Assembly: GCF_020819595.1 (NCBI RefSeq)
Contig: NZ_JAJHNP010000012.1
Coordinates: forward strand, 178,048-242,047
Direction of reading: 5' to 3'
DNA length: 64,000 nucleotides
Source of the DNA: Streptomyces barringtoniae
GTDB lineage: Bacteria > Actinomycetota > Actinomycetes > Streptomycetales > Streptomycetaceae
Under the pieces are notes generated by a model. The model was given only the letters and a program-made list of their open reading frames with translations. It had not been told where the DNA came from and ran no database searches. Positions 9,005 to 17,607 of the stretch are shown piece by piece (position 1 is the first letter of the stretch; each line of letters opens with the position of its first letter). A program made the position numbers and the translations under genes.

Positions 9005-9038
9005 TCCGCGGTGCGCCGCCGCTCTGGCGCACCGCGGA
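9005..9038 (-). terminator. hairpin downstream of the APH-like gene
   Basis: A 13-base arm (9005-9017, beginning TCCGCGG) pairs perfectly with 9026-9038 across an 8-base loop. It starts 14 bases beyond the stop of the minus-strand kinase-like gene, so it probably ends that transcript. Confidence 0.65.
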
Positions 9039-9051
9039 ACCGTCGTCCCCG

Positions 9052-10197
9052 TCAGCGAGTGCCGACCGCCGCTCGGACGGCCTTGCGGGCCATCTGGCAG
9101 TCGTCGTGCAGCCGCCTGAGCAGCAGCCGCTGTTCCTCGCCGGACGGCGCAGCACCGGGGTGGGCCAGGCCCGGTGCCGCCGGGGCCACCTCGTGCATCG
9201 AACGCTGCACGGCGGTCTCGTAGGTACGGATCTCCCGGGTCAGCACCAGCATCAGGTTCACCAGGAAGGCGTCCCTGGAGGCCGGGCCCGCCGACTGGGC
9301 GATCTGGCTGATCTGCCGCCGGGCCACCGGCGCGTCCCCGAGGACCAGCCACAGCGTCGCCAGGTCGTACCCCGGCAGGTACCAGCCCGCGTGCTCCCAG
9401 TCCACCAGCACTGGACCGGCCGGTGACAGCAGGATGTTCGACAGCAGGGCGTCGCCGTGGTTGAACTGGAGCATGCCGTGGCGGCCCACCTCGTGGGCGA
9501 TGCCGTGCAGCAGCTTCTGCAGATCGCCCAGGTCCCGGTCGGTGAGCAGGCCGAGCTCGTGGTACCGGGAGATCCGGGCCCCGTAGTCCAGGGGCATGTC
9601 GAAGATGCCCGCCGGGGGCCGCCAGGCGTTCACCCGGCAGATCGCGCCCAGCGCGGCCCGGATGTCCGGGCGGGGCGGCGCCTCCGCCGGATGACGCTGC
9701 AGCGCCGCCACCCGGCCCGGCGCCCGCTCGATGACCAGGGTGCAGTTGTCCGGGTCCGCCGCGATCAGCCGGGGCACGCGGACCGGTGGCCGGTGCCGGA
9801 CGAACGAGCGGTATGCGGCTATCTCGTGGCGGAACCGCTCGGCCCAGGCGGGCGAGTGGTCCAGCAGACACTTGGCCACGGCCGCGCCGCGCCCGGTCGT
9901 CCCGACGAGGAGTACGGACCGTCCGCTGCGCCGCAGCACCTGCACCGGGGTGAACTCCGGACAGATGCGGTGCACCGATGCGATCGCGGTGCGCAGCTGC
10001 GCGCCCTGGGGGCCGGACAAGTCGAGTCTCCCGCTGAGCGGTTGGGTGCCGACCTGGCCCGGCACCCGCCGGAGCCGGCCCGCGACCGGCACGGGGCCGC
10101 CCGGACGCGCTGCCGGGTCCAGGTACGGCCCGCCGCCCGCGGGGCGGGAACGCAGCGGCCGGGGCGGGGCGGACACGGAGGACGATGCTGCGTACAT
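9052..10197 (-). CDS. aminoglycoside-phosphotransferase-fold kinase
   Basis: 381 residues. The catalytic loop FNHGDALLSNILL (HGD...N) and the metal-binding VLVDWEHAGW show the APH/choline-kinase fold. The first ~90 residues are basic, proline-rich and probably disordered. Such proteins phosphorylate small-molecule hydroxyls such as antibiotics, sugars or choline; the substrate cannot be assigned, and resistance should not be assumed. Start ATG 10197 was chosen because the sequence beyond it has no family signal. It is transcribed divergently from the nsdB-like regulator across a 332-base region. Confidence 0.75.
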   Translation of the reverse strand: MYAASSSVSAPPRPLRSRPAGGGPYLDPAARPGGPVPVAGRLRRVPGQVGTQPLSGRLDLSGPQGAQLRTAIASVHRICPEFTPVQVLRRSGRSVLLVGTTGRGAAVAKCLLDHSPAWAERFRHEIAAYRSFVRHRPPVRVPRLIAADPDNCTLVIERAPGRVAALQRHPAEAPPRPDIRAALGAICRVNAWRPPAGIFDMPLDYGARISRYHELGLLTDRDLGDLQKLLHGIAHEVGRHGMLQFNHGDALLSNILLSPAGPVLVDWEHAGWYLPGYDLATLWLVLGDAPVARRQISQIAQSAGPASRDAFLVNLMLVLTREIRTYETAVQRSMHEVAPAAPGLAHPGAAPSGEEQRLLLRRLHDDCQMARKAVRAAVGTR

Positions 10198-10529
10198 GGG
10201 AGATACAGATCCCTTCGTGTGCCTGCGGTGCCTGCCTGTGGTGCGTGCTCGGGGCACATGCGCGGGGCCGGAGCGCGGGGGAGCCCGTACTCCGTTCGCA
10301 TGCACTGCGAGCGTGCGCCTGCCCGGCCCGGCCGCCCGGGTGCACCCTGGGGAATGCACCCGTCAGCTCGGGAGACCGAGCGGCGACCGGGTCGGGGTGG
10401 CGCGTTCCTACTCGACACCCGATGCCCAGTGGCACACCATCTGGCGGACCCTGGCGAACCCTGGCGAATAGTCGCCCGGCAACCTCCACCGGGCTACTGT
10501 CAACTCAGCCGAGAACCTGGGGGCTTGAC
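10198..10529. other. 332-base divergent intergenic region
   Basis: This lies between the kinase-like gene and the nsdB-like gene and must hold both promoters. The only clear structure is a triple 10-base tandem repeat at 10441-10470. I see no small gene and no convincing -35/-10 pair. Confidence 0.6.
10441..10470. repeat. three tandem 10-base units upstream of the nsdB-like gene
   Basis: The units are CTGGCGGACC, CTGGCGAACC and CTGGCGAATA. A period of ten bases places each copy on nearly the same DNA face, as in some cooperative regulator sites. The array ends 59 bases before the GTG start. Confidence 0.6.
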
Positions 10530-12023
10530 GTGAGCGGACAACCCAACACCCGTCTTGCGGACCTGTTCGGCCTGGCCGGCTGGTCCAAGGGCGAACTCGC
10601 GAGGCTGGTCAACAAGCAGGCGGCGGCCATGGGCCACCCCCAGCTGTCGACCGACACCTCCCGGGTCCGCCGGTGGATCGACATGGGAGAGATCCCGCGC
10701 GATCCCGTACCGCGGGTGCTGGCGGCCCTGTTCACCGAGCGTCTCGGCCGTGTCGTGACCATCGAGGACCTCGGTCTGGTGCGGCACGGGCGTACGGGGA
10801 ATCGGCAGGTCGGCGGGATCGAGGAACATCCCGACGGCGTGCCGTGGGCGCCCGAACGGACCGCCGCGGTCCTCACCGAATTCACGGGAATGGACCTCAT
10901 GCTCAACCGACGCGGCTTGGTGGGCGCGGGTGCCGCGCTCGCCGCGGGATCCACACTCAGCAGCGCCATGTACGACTGGCTGCACACCGACCCGGCCCTG
11001 AAGGCCGACGCCCCCGTCCTCGACGACCCCCTGCACGCCGACCCCGCTGGGTTCGACCGCTATGAGGCCGCCCCCATCGGGTCGCAGGAGATCGAGGAAC
11101 TGGAGCGCTCGGTCGAGGTGTTCCGCGCCTGGGACGCGGCCCGTGGCGGCGGGCTTCAGCGCAAGGCGGTCGTGGGCCAGCTCAACGAGGTGGGCGGCAT
11201 GCTCGCCTACCACCATCCACCCCATCTCCAGCGGCGCCTGTGGGGCGTCGCCGCCAACCTCGCCGTCCTCGCGGGCTGGATGTCGCACGACGTCGGCCTG
11301 GAGCCCACGGCGCAGAAGTACTTCGTCATCGCCGCCCATGCCGCCCGCGAGGGCGGAGACCGGCCGCGCGCCGGTGAGGCCCTGTCCCGGGCGGCCCGGC
11401 AGATGGTGCACCTCGGCCGGCCCGACGACGCCCTGGACCTGATGAAGCTCGCCCAGGACGGCGCCGGCGACCGGCTCCAGCCGCGCACGAAGGCGATGTT
11501 CCACACCATCGAGGCCTGGGCGCAGGCCTCCATGGGCAAGGGCCAGGCGATGCGCCGCACGCTCGGCCAGGCGGAGGACATGTTCGTCGCCGACCGGGGC
11601 GACGGCGAACCGCTGGACTGGATGCAGACCTTCAAGGACGAGGACCTGTACGGCATGCAGGCCCTGGCCTACCGCACGCTGGCCGAGTTCGACCCGGGCG
11701 CGGCCGCGCACGCCCAGCACTACGCGGAGAAGGCCCTGTGCCTGCGCGTCGACGGGCGGGAGCGGTCGAAGATCTTCGACCATCTGTCCATGGCCTCGGC
11801 CTGCTTCATCGCCGACGACCCCGAACAGGCCGACCGCTACGCCCGGCTGGCCCTGATGTCGATGGGCTCGAACTCCTCCCGTCGCACCTGGGACCGGCTG
11901 CGGCAGATGTACCGGCTGACCGCGGAGTACGCCGGCTATCCCAGGATCCACGAACTGCGGGAGGAGATCCGGCTCGCCCTGCCCAAGCCGAGGTCCAAGG
12001 GACCGCGCAGCGCACAGGCGTGA
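10530..12023 (+). CDS. nsdB: NsdA/NsdB-type TPR regulator of development and antibiotic production
   Basis: 497 residues from GTG 10530, with GGGGG six bases upstream. The N-terminus (TRLADLFGLAGWSKGELARLVNKQAA through ...SRVRRWIDMGE) is a helix-turn-helix-like region shared by the NsdA and NsdB proteins. From about residue 190 the protein is helical TPR-like repeats. NsdA and NsdB of S. coelicolor are negative regulators of antibiotic production (NsdA also of sporulation). The SGQPNTRLADLFGL start matches my memory of NsdB better than NsdA, but I cannot confirm this, so the symbol is provisional. No TTA codon. It is convergent with the PP2C gene. Confidence 0.8.
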   Translation: MSGQPNTRLADLFGLAGWSKGELARLVNKQAAAMGHPQLSTDTSRVRRWIDMGEIPRDPVPRVLAALFTERLGRVVTIEDLGLVRHGRTGNRQVGGIEEHPDGVPWAPERTAAVLTEFTGMDLMLNRRGLVGAGAALAAGSTLSSAMYDWLHTDPALKADAPVLDDPLHADPAGFDRYEAAPIGSQEIEELERSVEVFRAWDAARGGGLQRKAVVGQLNEVGGMLAYHHPPHLQRRLWGVAANLAVLAGWMSHDVGLEPTAQKYFVIAAHAAREGGDRPRAGEALSRAARQMVHLGRPDDALDLMKLAQDGAGDRLQPRTKAMFHTIEAWAQASMGKGQAMRRTLGQAEDMFVADRGDGEPLDWMQTFKDEDLYGMQALAYRTLAEFDPGAAAHAQHYAEKALCLRVDGRERSKIFDHLSMASACFIADDPEQADRYARLALMSMGSNSSRRTWDRLRQMYRLTAEYAGYPRIHELREEIRLALPKPRSKGPRSAQA

Positions 12024-12076
12024 GCGCACAGGCACCGGGCCCGTGCGCCGGATTGCGTCGGTGACCTCGACTCATC

Positions 12077-12088
12077 GTTGACGTCAAC
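12077..12088. repeat. 12-base perfect palindrome between convergent genes
   Basis: GTTGACGTCAAC abuts the stop codon of the minus-strand phosphatase gene. It is too short and loop-free to be a terminator; it may be chance or a protein site. Confidence 0.35.
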
Positions 12089-13519
12089 TCATGCGGTGAC
12101 CTTGGCGACGAGCACACAGGCGTCGTCCTCGCGTCCGGCTCCACCGAACTCCTCGACCACCGCCCGCAGGCAGTCCCGCGCGGTGCGCGCCGCGCCGAAC
12201 CGCGGGGCGAGGTCGAGCAGGCGGTCCACGGCCGCGCTCGGGCTGTGCCCCGGCACCAGTCCGTCGGTGTGCAGCAGCAGGAGGTCACCCGGCCGGAGGG
12301 TCTCTTCGGCCTGCCCGTAGACGGCGCCCGAGGTGGCGCCGAGCAGAACGCCGTCCGGCGCGTTCAGCATGCGCCCCGTCCCGTCGCGGTACAGCAGCGG
12401 GGCGGGGTGTCCTGCCTGCGCCCAGACCAGGGTGTGGCTCTGCGGCCGGTAGCGGCAGCAGACGGCACTGCCGAGTGCGGGCTGGACGGTGGCGTCGAGT
12501 AACTGGTTGAGCATGCCGAGCAGTTCGCCGGGCGGGCTGCCGGCCAGCGCCATACCGCGTACGGCACCGAGCAGCATCGCCATCCCGGAGGCGACGGCCA
12601 CGCCGTGCCCGGTGAGGTCGCCGACGCTCAGCAGGGTGTCGCCGTCGGACAGTTCCAGCGCGTCGTACCAGTCGCCGCCGAGCGGTGTGGTCGTCGCCGC
12701 GGGGAGGCGGCGGGCGGCGAGGTCGAGGGTGCGCGGCCCCTGGTGCGGGAGCCGCAGGGAGCCGCGCCATGGCGGTAGCACGGCTTCCTGCAGCTCGGCC
12801 GCGATCCGGTGCTCGGTCTGCTCCTGCCGGCGATGACGCTGCAGCGAGTCACGGGTCTCGCTCACCGTCCGGTGGCAGCGGCGCAGTTCGCTGACGTCGC
12901 GCAGCACGGCCCACATCGAGGACGTGCCGCCGTCGGCGCCGAGCACGGGTTCGCCCATCATGTGCACCGCCCGCACGGAGCCCCCGGGCCGTACGACGCG
13001 GAACTCGCCGTCGATGGGTTTGCCGTCGACCAGGCAGTCCGTCACCATCGCGGTCAGTTTCGGCCGGTCCTCCTCCAGGACCAGCGAGGGCAGTTCGTCC
13101 AGGGTGAGGGCGGGGGAGTCCGGGTCCAGGCCGAGGATCTGGTACAGCTCCCCGGACCAGGTCGCCTCGTCGGTCAGCAGGTCCCACTCCGCGCTGCCGA
13201 CCCGGCTGATCAGGGAGCCGCTCGGGGCGGCGGCGGGCGCGGGCCGGAGGGCTGGTGCCCCGACCGGTTCGGCGGGCTCGGTGGCCGGTCCGTCCCGGAG
13301 CTGGGCCAAGTGGGCGTCCAGGTCGTCCAGTTGGTGCAGGGCGAGGTCGTACAGAGCGCGCTGCCAGCGTTCCTGCGGATCCTCGCCGTCGCTCGGGGCG
13401 TCCCGCCGTACGGCGTTCACGTCGCCCTTGAGCCGCCGCGTCTGCGTTATCAACGCCTCCACCGAGCCGCGTCCGGGTGGCTGGGCGGCTGAGTGGTCCG
13501 CGGAGACCGGTGACGGCAT
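12089..13519 (-). CDS. PAS-PP2C (SpoIIE-type) phosphatase with one TTA codon
   Basis: 476 residues from ATG 13519, with GGAG upstream. Residues ~100-215 form a PAS-like sensor (SAEWDLLTDEATWSGELYQILG). A short coiled segment leads to a PP2C/SpoIIE catalytic domain (~240-476) with PLGGDWYDA, GDLTGHG and the closing REDDACVLVAKV, which carry the metal-binding aspartates. Such proteins dephosphorylate anti-anti-sigma factors in partner-switching cascades. Leu340 is encoded by TTA (bases 12500-12502), the only TTA codon I found in the window, so its translation should depend on the bldA tRNA. It is divergent from the SsgA-like gene. Confidence 0.92.
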   Translation of the reverse strand: MPSPVSADHSAAQPPGRGSVEALITQTRRLKGDVNAVRRDAPSDGEDPQERWQRALYDLALHQLDDLDAHLAQLRDGPATEPAEPVGAPALRPAPAAAPSGSLISRVGSAEWDLLTDEATWSGELYQILGLDPDSPALTLDELPSLVLEEDRPKLTAMVTDCLVDGKPIDGEFRVVRPGGSVRAVHMMGEPVLGADGGTSSMWAVLRDVSELRRCHRTVSETRDSLQRHRRQEQTEHRIAAELQEAVLPPWRGSLRLPHQGPRTLDLAARRLPAATTTPLGGDWYDALELSDGDTLLSVGDLTGHGVAVASGMAMLLGAVRGMALAGSPPGELLGMLNQLLDATVQPALGSAVCCRYRPQSHTLVWAQAGHPAPLLYRDGTGRMLNAPDGVLLGATSGAVYGQAEETLRPGDLLLLHTDGLVPGHSPSAAVDRLLDLAPRFGAARTARDCLRAVVEEFGGAGREDDACVLVAKVTA

Positions 13520-13865
13520 GACGCACTCCGTTGGGGACGAGACGGTCGGGGAGGACGGGGGGACCGTTACGACTCTCGCACAGCCCGCGACGCCCCGTAA
13601 GGGATTTGGCACCACACGATACGGTGGTGCTTCCGGCATATGCCAGAGTCTTCCCCGAGTGATCCCCGTACACGAATGACGTACGCGCCGGGCGGGCCAA
13701 GTCGTAGGGGAACTACGCGAGTTGTCTCGTCCGGGCCGCTTTTCCTCGGCACTCGCGCGCGTGTTCGCCGCTCCGTTGTTCCAGTATGCGGGAAGCGTCT
13801 TGTACCTGTCGAAGTCTGACCGGATTTCGCGGCATGCGAGGCACCTTCGAGGACTCCATTAAGGC
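13520..13865. other. 346-base divergent region between phosphatase and SsgA-like genes
   Basis: It must hold promoters for both genes. The clear element is an inverted repeat GCACCAC (13609-13615) / GTGGTGC (13624-13630) with an 8-base centre, 90 bases upstream of the phosphatase ATG. No gene is seen. Confidence 0.6.
13609..13630. promoter_or_regulatory. operator-like inverted repeat upstream of the phosphatase gene
   Basis: Perfect 7-base arms GCACCAC and GTGGTGC separated by ACGATACG, making a near-symmetric 22-base dyad. Its position 90 bases before the phosphatase ATG fits a regulator site. The binding protein is unknown. Confidence 0.4.
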
Positions 13866-14282
13866 ATGGACGCCATCACTGTCGAACAGCCCGCACAGGC
13901 CCGGCTCGTCACCGCCGAGGACGAGGAGATCCCCGTGTCGGCCACGCTGCGCTACACCACGGACGACCCCCTGGCCGTCTTCGTGGACTTCCCGCCCGAG
14001 GCCGCCCTGGACGGCGAGGAGGTCACCTGGGTCTTCGCGCGCTCCCTGCTCGACCAGGGGATGCGGGTCCCGGCCGGCCACGGGGACGTGCAGATCTGGC
14101 CGTACGGCCGCACCCGTACGGTCCTGGAGTTCCACTCGCCCCACGGGCTCGCCCTGCTGCAGTTCCCCTCATCGGCGCTGCGCCGCTTCCTGCTGCGCAC
14201 CTACGGGGTGGTGGCGCCCGGGCAGGAGGACCTGGCCGGAGTGGTGGAGCGGGGTCTGAGCGCCCTGTTCGGCGGGGTATGA
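13866..14282 (+). CDS. SsgA-like sporulation protein (SALP)
   Basis: 138 residues. The VSATLRYTTDDPLAVFVDFP segment, the VTWVFARSLLDQGM block and the GDVQIWPYGRTR core are the conserved features of the SsgA/SsgB family. These are small proteins unique to sporulating actinomycetes that control septum placement and cell-wall remodelling, in part by recruiting FtsZ. The copy differs from SsgB at the N-terminus; which paralogue (SsgA, C-G) it represents is not decidable here. ATG 13866 follows an AAGG. It is divergent from the TTA-containing phosphatase gene, giving this stretch a developmental flavour. Confidence 0.92.
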   Translation: MDAITVEQPAQARLVTAEDEEIPVSATLRYTTDDPLAVFVDFPPEAALDGEEVTWVFARSLLDQGMRVPAGHGDVQIWPYGRTRTVLEFHSPHGLALLQFPSSALRRFLLRTYGVVAPGQEDLAGVVERGLSALFGGV

Positions 14283-14415
14283 GGCGAGACCCCGGGCGGC
14301 TTTGACTTCTGTTCACCTTCGCCTCACCGCTCCGGTATGGATCCCGACGACCACCGCGGGCACCCTGGCGCGCGGTGTGCCGCAGGGGCATCCGAAGGTG
14401 ACAAGGACGGGGCGA

Positions 14416-16440
14416 ATGACACCGATCAGCCGAAGAGGCTTCGTGGGGCTCGGCGCGTCCGTGGCGGCGGGTGTGGCGCTGGGCGGCGCCGCCACCCGTA
14501 CCGCAGCGGCAGCCACCACCGCGACCGGCACGATCAAGGACGTACAGCACGTGGTGATCCTGATGCAGGAGAACCGCAGCTTCGACCACTACTTCGGCCG
14601 TCTGAAGGGCGTGCGCGGCTTCGACGACCGCAGCGGCATCACCCTGGGCGGCGGCTACCCGGTCTTCAACCAGCCGAACGGGACGGGCCGCCAGTACCCG
14701 TGGAAGCTCAGCGCGACCCCGTCCGCGGGCGGCAAGGACGGCGAGACCCTGGCCCAGTGCAACGGCGACCTGCCCCACTCGTGGTCCTCGCAGCACTCCG
14801 CCTGGAACAAGGGCCGCATGGACAACTGGGTGGCAGGCGTCGGCAACGTCCGCTCGCTCGGCTACCTGGACCGCTCCGACATCCCGTTCCACTACGCGCT
14901 CGCCGACAACTACACCGTCTGCGACGCCTACTTCTGCTCCGCCCTCAGCGCGACCGGCCCCAACCGCACCTACCTGTGGAGCGGCAAGGTCGACTCCACC
15001 AGCTACGACGGCGGCGACGAGTCCAGCCTGACCTGGCAGACCTACGCCGAGGCGCTGCAGGCCGCCGGGGTGACCTGGAAGGTCTACCAGAACGCGGCCG
15101 ACAACTACGGTGACAACGGCTGCGCCTACTTCAAGACCTTCGCGAACGCCAGGGCGGGCGACCCGCTGTACGACCGCGGCATGTCCTCGGTGCCCAAGGT
15201 GACCGGTTCGACCCCCGACGACATCGCCGCCGCCATCAAGGCCGACGTGCTCGCGGGCACCCTGCCGCAGGTCTCCTGGGTCGTCCCCAACCAGGCCTTC
15301 TCCGAGCACCCCTACGCCCCGCCCGGCGACGGCGCCCACTTCGTCAGCCTCGTCCACCAGGCCCTCGCCGCCGACCAGGACGTGTTCGACTCCACCGTCC
15401 TGTTCCTCAACTACGACGAGAACGACGGCTTCTTCGACCATGTGCCCCCGCCGGCACCGCCCTCCGGTACGGCCGGGGAGTTCCTCAACGGGGTGCCGTA
15501 CGGCTTCGGCTTCCGTGTCCCGATGATCGTCGTCTCGCCCTGGACGCGCGGCGGCTGGGTCTCCTCGGAGGTCTTCGAGCACACCTCGGTACTGCGCTTC
15601 CTGGAGACCTGGACGTCCGCCATCGGCAAGCCGGCCAAGTGCGCCAACATCAGCGACTGGCGGCGCAAGGTCAGCGGCGACCTCACCGGCGTCTTCGACT
15701 TCGCCAACCCGGTCCACGGCCCGGTCTCCCTGCCCGCGACCAGCGTCATCGGCATCAACACCTGCGGCCCGCTGCCCAACCCGGTGCCGACCGACAACGC
15801 CCTGCCCGCCCAGGAGTCCGGCACCCGCCCCGCCCGCGCGCTGCCCTACCAGCCGGGCGGCTACCTGGACCACCTGGAGTTCGACGCGGCCGGCAAGATC
15901 CTGGCCTGGTTCACCATGACCAACCAGGGCACCCCGGCCTCCCGCGCCGCCCACTTCTCCATCCACCCCAACGCCTACCGGGACACCACCCCCTGGCAGT
16001 ACACGGTCGACGCGGGCGGCACCGCCTCCGACTACTTCAACATCGGTACGGGCTTCGGCGGCGGCAGGTACGACTTCACCATGGTCGGGCCGAACCGCTT
16101 CCTGCGCCGCTTCCAGGGCGACGCGACCAGGGCGGGCAAGTCGGCCGAGGTGAGCACCCGTTACGCGGTCGAACCGGGCACGGGCAAGCTCGCGATCTAC
16201 TTCAAGATGACCAACTCGGGCTCGTCCCCGGTGAAGTTCACCATCACCTCCAACCACTACCGCAGCGACGGCCCGTGGGCCTACACCGTCGCCGCCGGCG
16301 CCTCGACGGAGGACTACTTCAACGCCGTCGCGTACCAGAACGGCTGGTACGACTTCACGGTGACCGTCGACTCCGACGCGACCTGGTCGCGCCGGTTCAC
16401 CGGGCATCTGGAGACGGGCGCGGCCAGCGTCAGCGGCTGA
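14416..16440 (+). CDS. Tat-exported non-haemolytic phospholipase C
   Basis: 674 residues. The N-terminus ISRRGFVGLGASVAAGVALG is a textbook twin-arginine signal. The catalytic domain opens with VQHVVILMQENRSFDHYFG, the signature of the acid-phosphatase/PLC superfamily whose glutamate and asparagine bind the metal/phosphate. NYDENDGFFDHV supplies further ligands. Two C-terminal beta domains (about 480-570 and 580-670) with repeated YFN...WYDF patterns are the DUF756-type repeats of bacterial PLCs. It would hydrolyse phosphatidylcholine-type lipids outside the cell. The 3' end overlaps the opposing dehydrogenase gene by 11 bases. Confidence 0.93.
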   Translation: MTPISRRGFVGLGASVAAGVALGGAATRTAAAATTATGTIKDVQHVVILMQENRSFDHYFGRLKGVRGFDDRSGITLGGGYPVFNQPNGTGRQYPWKLSATPSAGGKDGETLAQCNGDLPHSWSSQHSAWNKGRMDNWVAGVGNVRSLGYLDRSDIPFHYALADNYTVCDAYFCSALSATGPNRTYLWSGKVDSTSYDGGDESSLTWQTYAEALQAAGVTWKVYQNAADNYGDNGCAYFKTFANARAGDPLYDRGMSSVPKVTGSTPDDIAAAIKADVLAGTLPQVSWVVPNQAFSEHPYAPPGDGAHFVSLVHQALAADQDVFDSTVLFLNYDENDGFFDHVPPPAPPSGTAGEFLNGVPYGFGFRVPMIVVSPWTRGGWVSSEVFEHTSVLRFLETWTSAIGKPAKCANISDWRRKVSGDLTGVFDFANPVHGPVSLPATSVIGINTCGPLPNPVPTDNALPAQESGTRPARALPYQPGGYLDHLEFDAAGKILAWFTMTNQGTPASRAAHFSIHPNAYRDTTPWQYTVDAGGTASDYFNIGTGFGGGRYDFTMVGPNRFLRRFQGDATRAGKSAEVSTRYAVEPGTGKLAIYFKMTNSGSSPVKFTITSNHYRSDGPWAYTVAAGASTEDYFNAVAYQNGWYDFTVTVDSDATWSRRFTGHLETGAASVSG

Positions 16441-17464
16441 CCCCGGCGCAGGGGTCGTACAGGTCCGGGCGCGGGGCGAGTTCGACGGCTTCCCGGCCGC
16501 CGCTCTCCAGCGCCCGGACCCCCGCCTCGGCGACGACCGACGCGGCGTAACCGTCCCAGGCGCTCGGACCGGTGACCGCGCCGCGCCTGGTGGCATCCAC
16601 CCAGGCCTGCACCTCGCGGTCGTAGGCGTCGGCGAACCGGACGAGGTAGTCCTGCGCCACCTCCTCGCGGGCGCCGCCCGCGGCGGTGACCACCATGGTG
16701 TGCTCGTCGCCGATCCGCGCGCTGCCCTTCTCGCACACGGCCTCGCAGCGCACCTGGTAGCCGAAGCCGCAGTTGACGAAGACCTCCACGTCGACCAGGG
16801 CGCCCCCCGCGGTCTCGAACAGCACGAACTGCGGATCGAGCAGGCCCTCGGGGGCGTTCGCGGACGGGGTGGGACGCAGCACGGTCACCGCGGTCAGCTC
16901 CTGCCCGAGCAGCCAGCGGGCCGCGTCGATCTCGTGCGAGACGGAGCTGTTGATCAGCATGGCGCTGGTGAAGTCCCCGGGGGAGGAGACGTTGCGGTGA
17001 GTGCAGTGCAGCATCAGGGGGCGGCCCAGATCGCCGCAGTCCAGCAGCGCCTTGAGCCGGCGGTACTCGGCGTCGTAGCGGCGCATGAAGCCGATCTGTG
17101 CCAGCCGGCGGCCCAGCCGTGCCTCGGCCTCCACCACCCGCAGCGCACCCGTGGAGTCGGGCACCATGGGCTTCTCGCACAGCACGGGCAGCCCGCGGGC
17201 GAAGGCGGCGAGCAGGGCCTCCTCGTGGGCGGGGCCGGGGGAGGCGATCAGCACCGCCGCCACGCCGGGCGCGTCCAGCGCGGCCACGGGGTCCGGGTGC
17301 ACGGTCACCGCGTCGAGGCCGGCCACGGCTTTCGCGGCCCGCTCGGCGTCGGGGTCGGCCACCGCCGCGACCCTGGCTCCGCTGACCACTTGGTCGAGGC
17401 GTCGTATGTGGTCCGCCCCCATGTGTCCGGCACCCAGTACCGCCACTCCCAGCAGGTCACCCAT
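16430..17464 (-). CDS. Gfo/Idh/MocA oxidoreductase, inositol 2-dehydrogenase-like
   Basis: 344 residues. The Rossmann motif VAVLGAGHMGADH opens the NAD(P)-binding domain, and LCEKPMVPD carries the conserved EKP motif with the catalytic lysine. HEIDAARWLLG in the second domain matches the substrate-binding aspartate/histidine region of myo-inositol dehydrogenases. The family oxidises cyclitols or sugars. No other inositol genes adjoin it, so the substrate is uncertain. Start ATG 17464. Its last codons overlap the phospholipase gene by 11 bases on the opposite strand. Confidence 0.88.
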   Translation of the reverse strand: MGDLLGVAVLGAGHMGADHIRRLDQVVSGARVAAVADPDAERAAKAVAGLDAVTVHPDPVAALDAPGVAAVLIASPGPAHEEALLAAFARGLPVLCEKPMVPDSTGALRVVEAEARLGRRLAQIGFMRRYDAEYRRLKALLDCGDLGRPLMLHCTHRNVSSPGDFTSAMLINSSVSHEIDAARWLLGQELTAVTVLRPTPSANAPEGLLDPQFVLFETAGGALVDVEVFVNCGFGYQVRCEAVCEKGSARIGDEHTMVVTAAGGAREEVAQDYLVRFADAYDREVQAWVDATRRGAVTGPSAWDGYAASVVAEAGVRALESGGREAVELAPRPDLYDPCAGVSR

Positions 17465-17607
17465 GTGTGCGCTCCCTTACCCGACGATCACGCCGCGACG
17501 ATCACGCCGTAGCGTACGCCGGGCAGGAAGCGCTGCCGGGGAGTGCCGGGGGCCGGGAAGTGCCGTGCCGGCGGTGCCGGGGCGTGCCCGGCGTGCGGCG
17601 GGCTGCC

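Noticed and set aside
9052..10197. APH-fold protein as an aminoglycoside resistance gene
   Set aside because: The kinase motifs are generic to the fold and there is no resistance or biosynthesis context.
13807..13833. TGTCGA followed at 17 bases by CGGC upstream of the SsgA-like gene
   Set aside because: The -10 part does not fit CG(A/T)C and there is no functional link with DGPF proteins; treated as chance.
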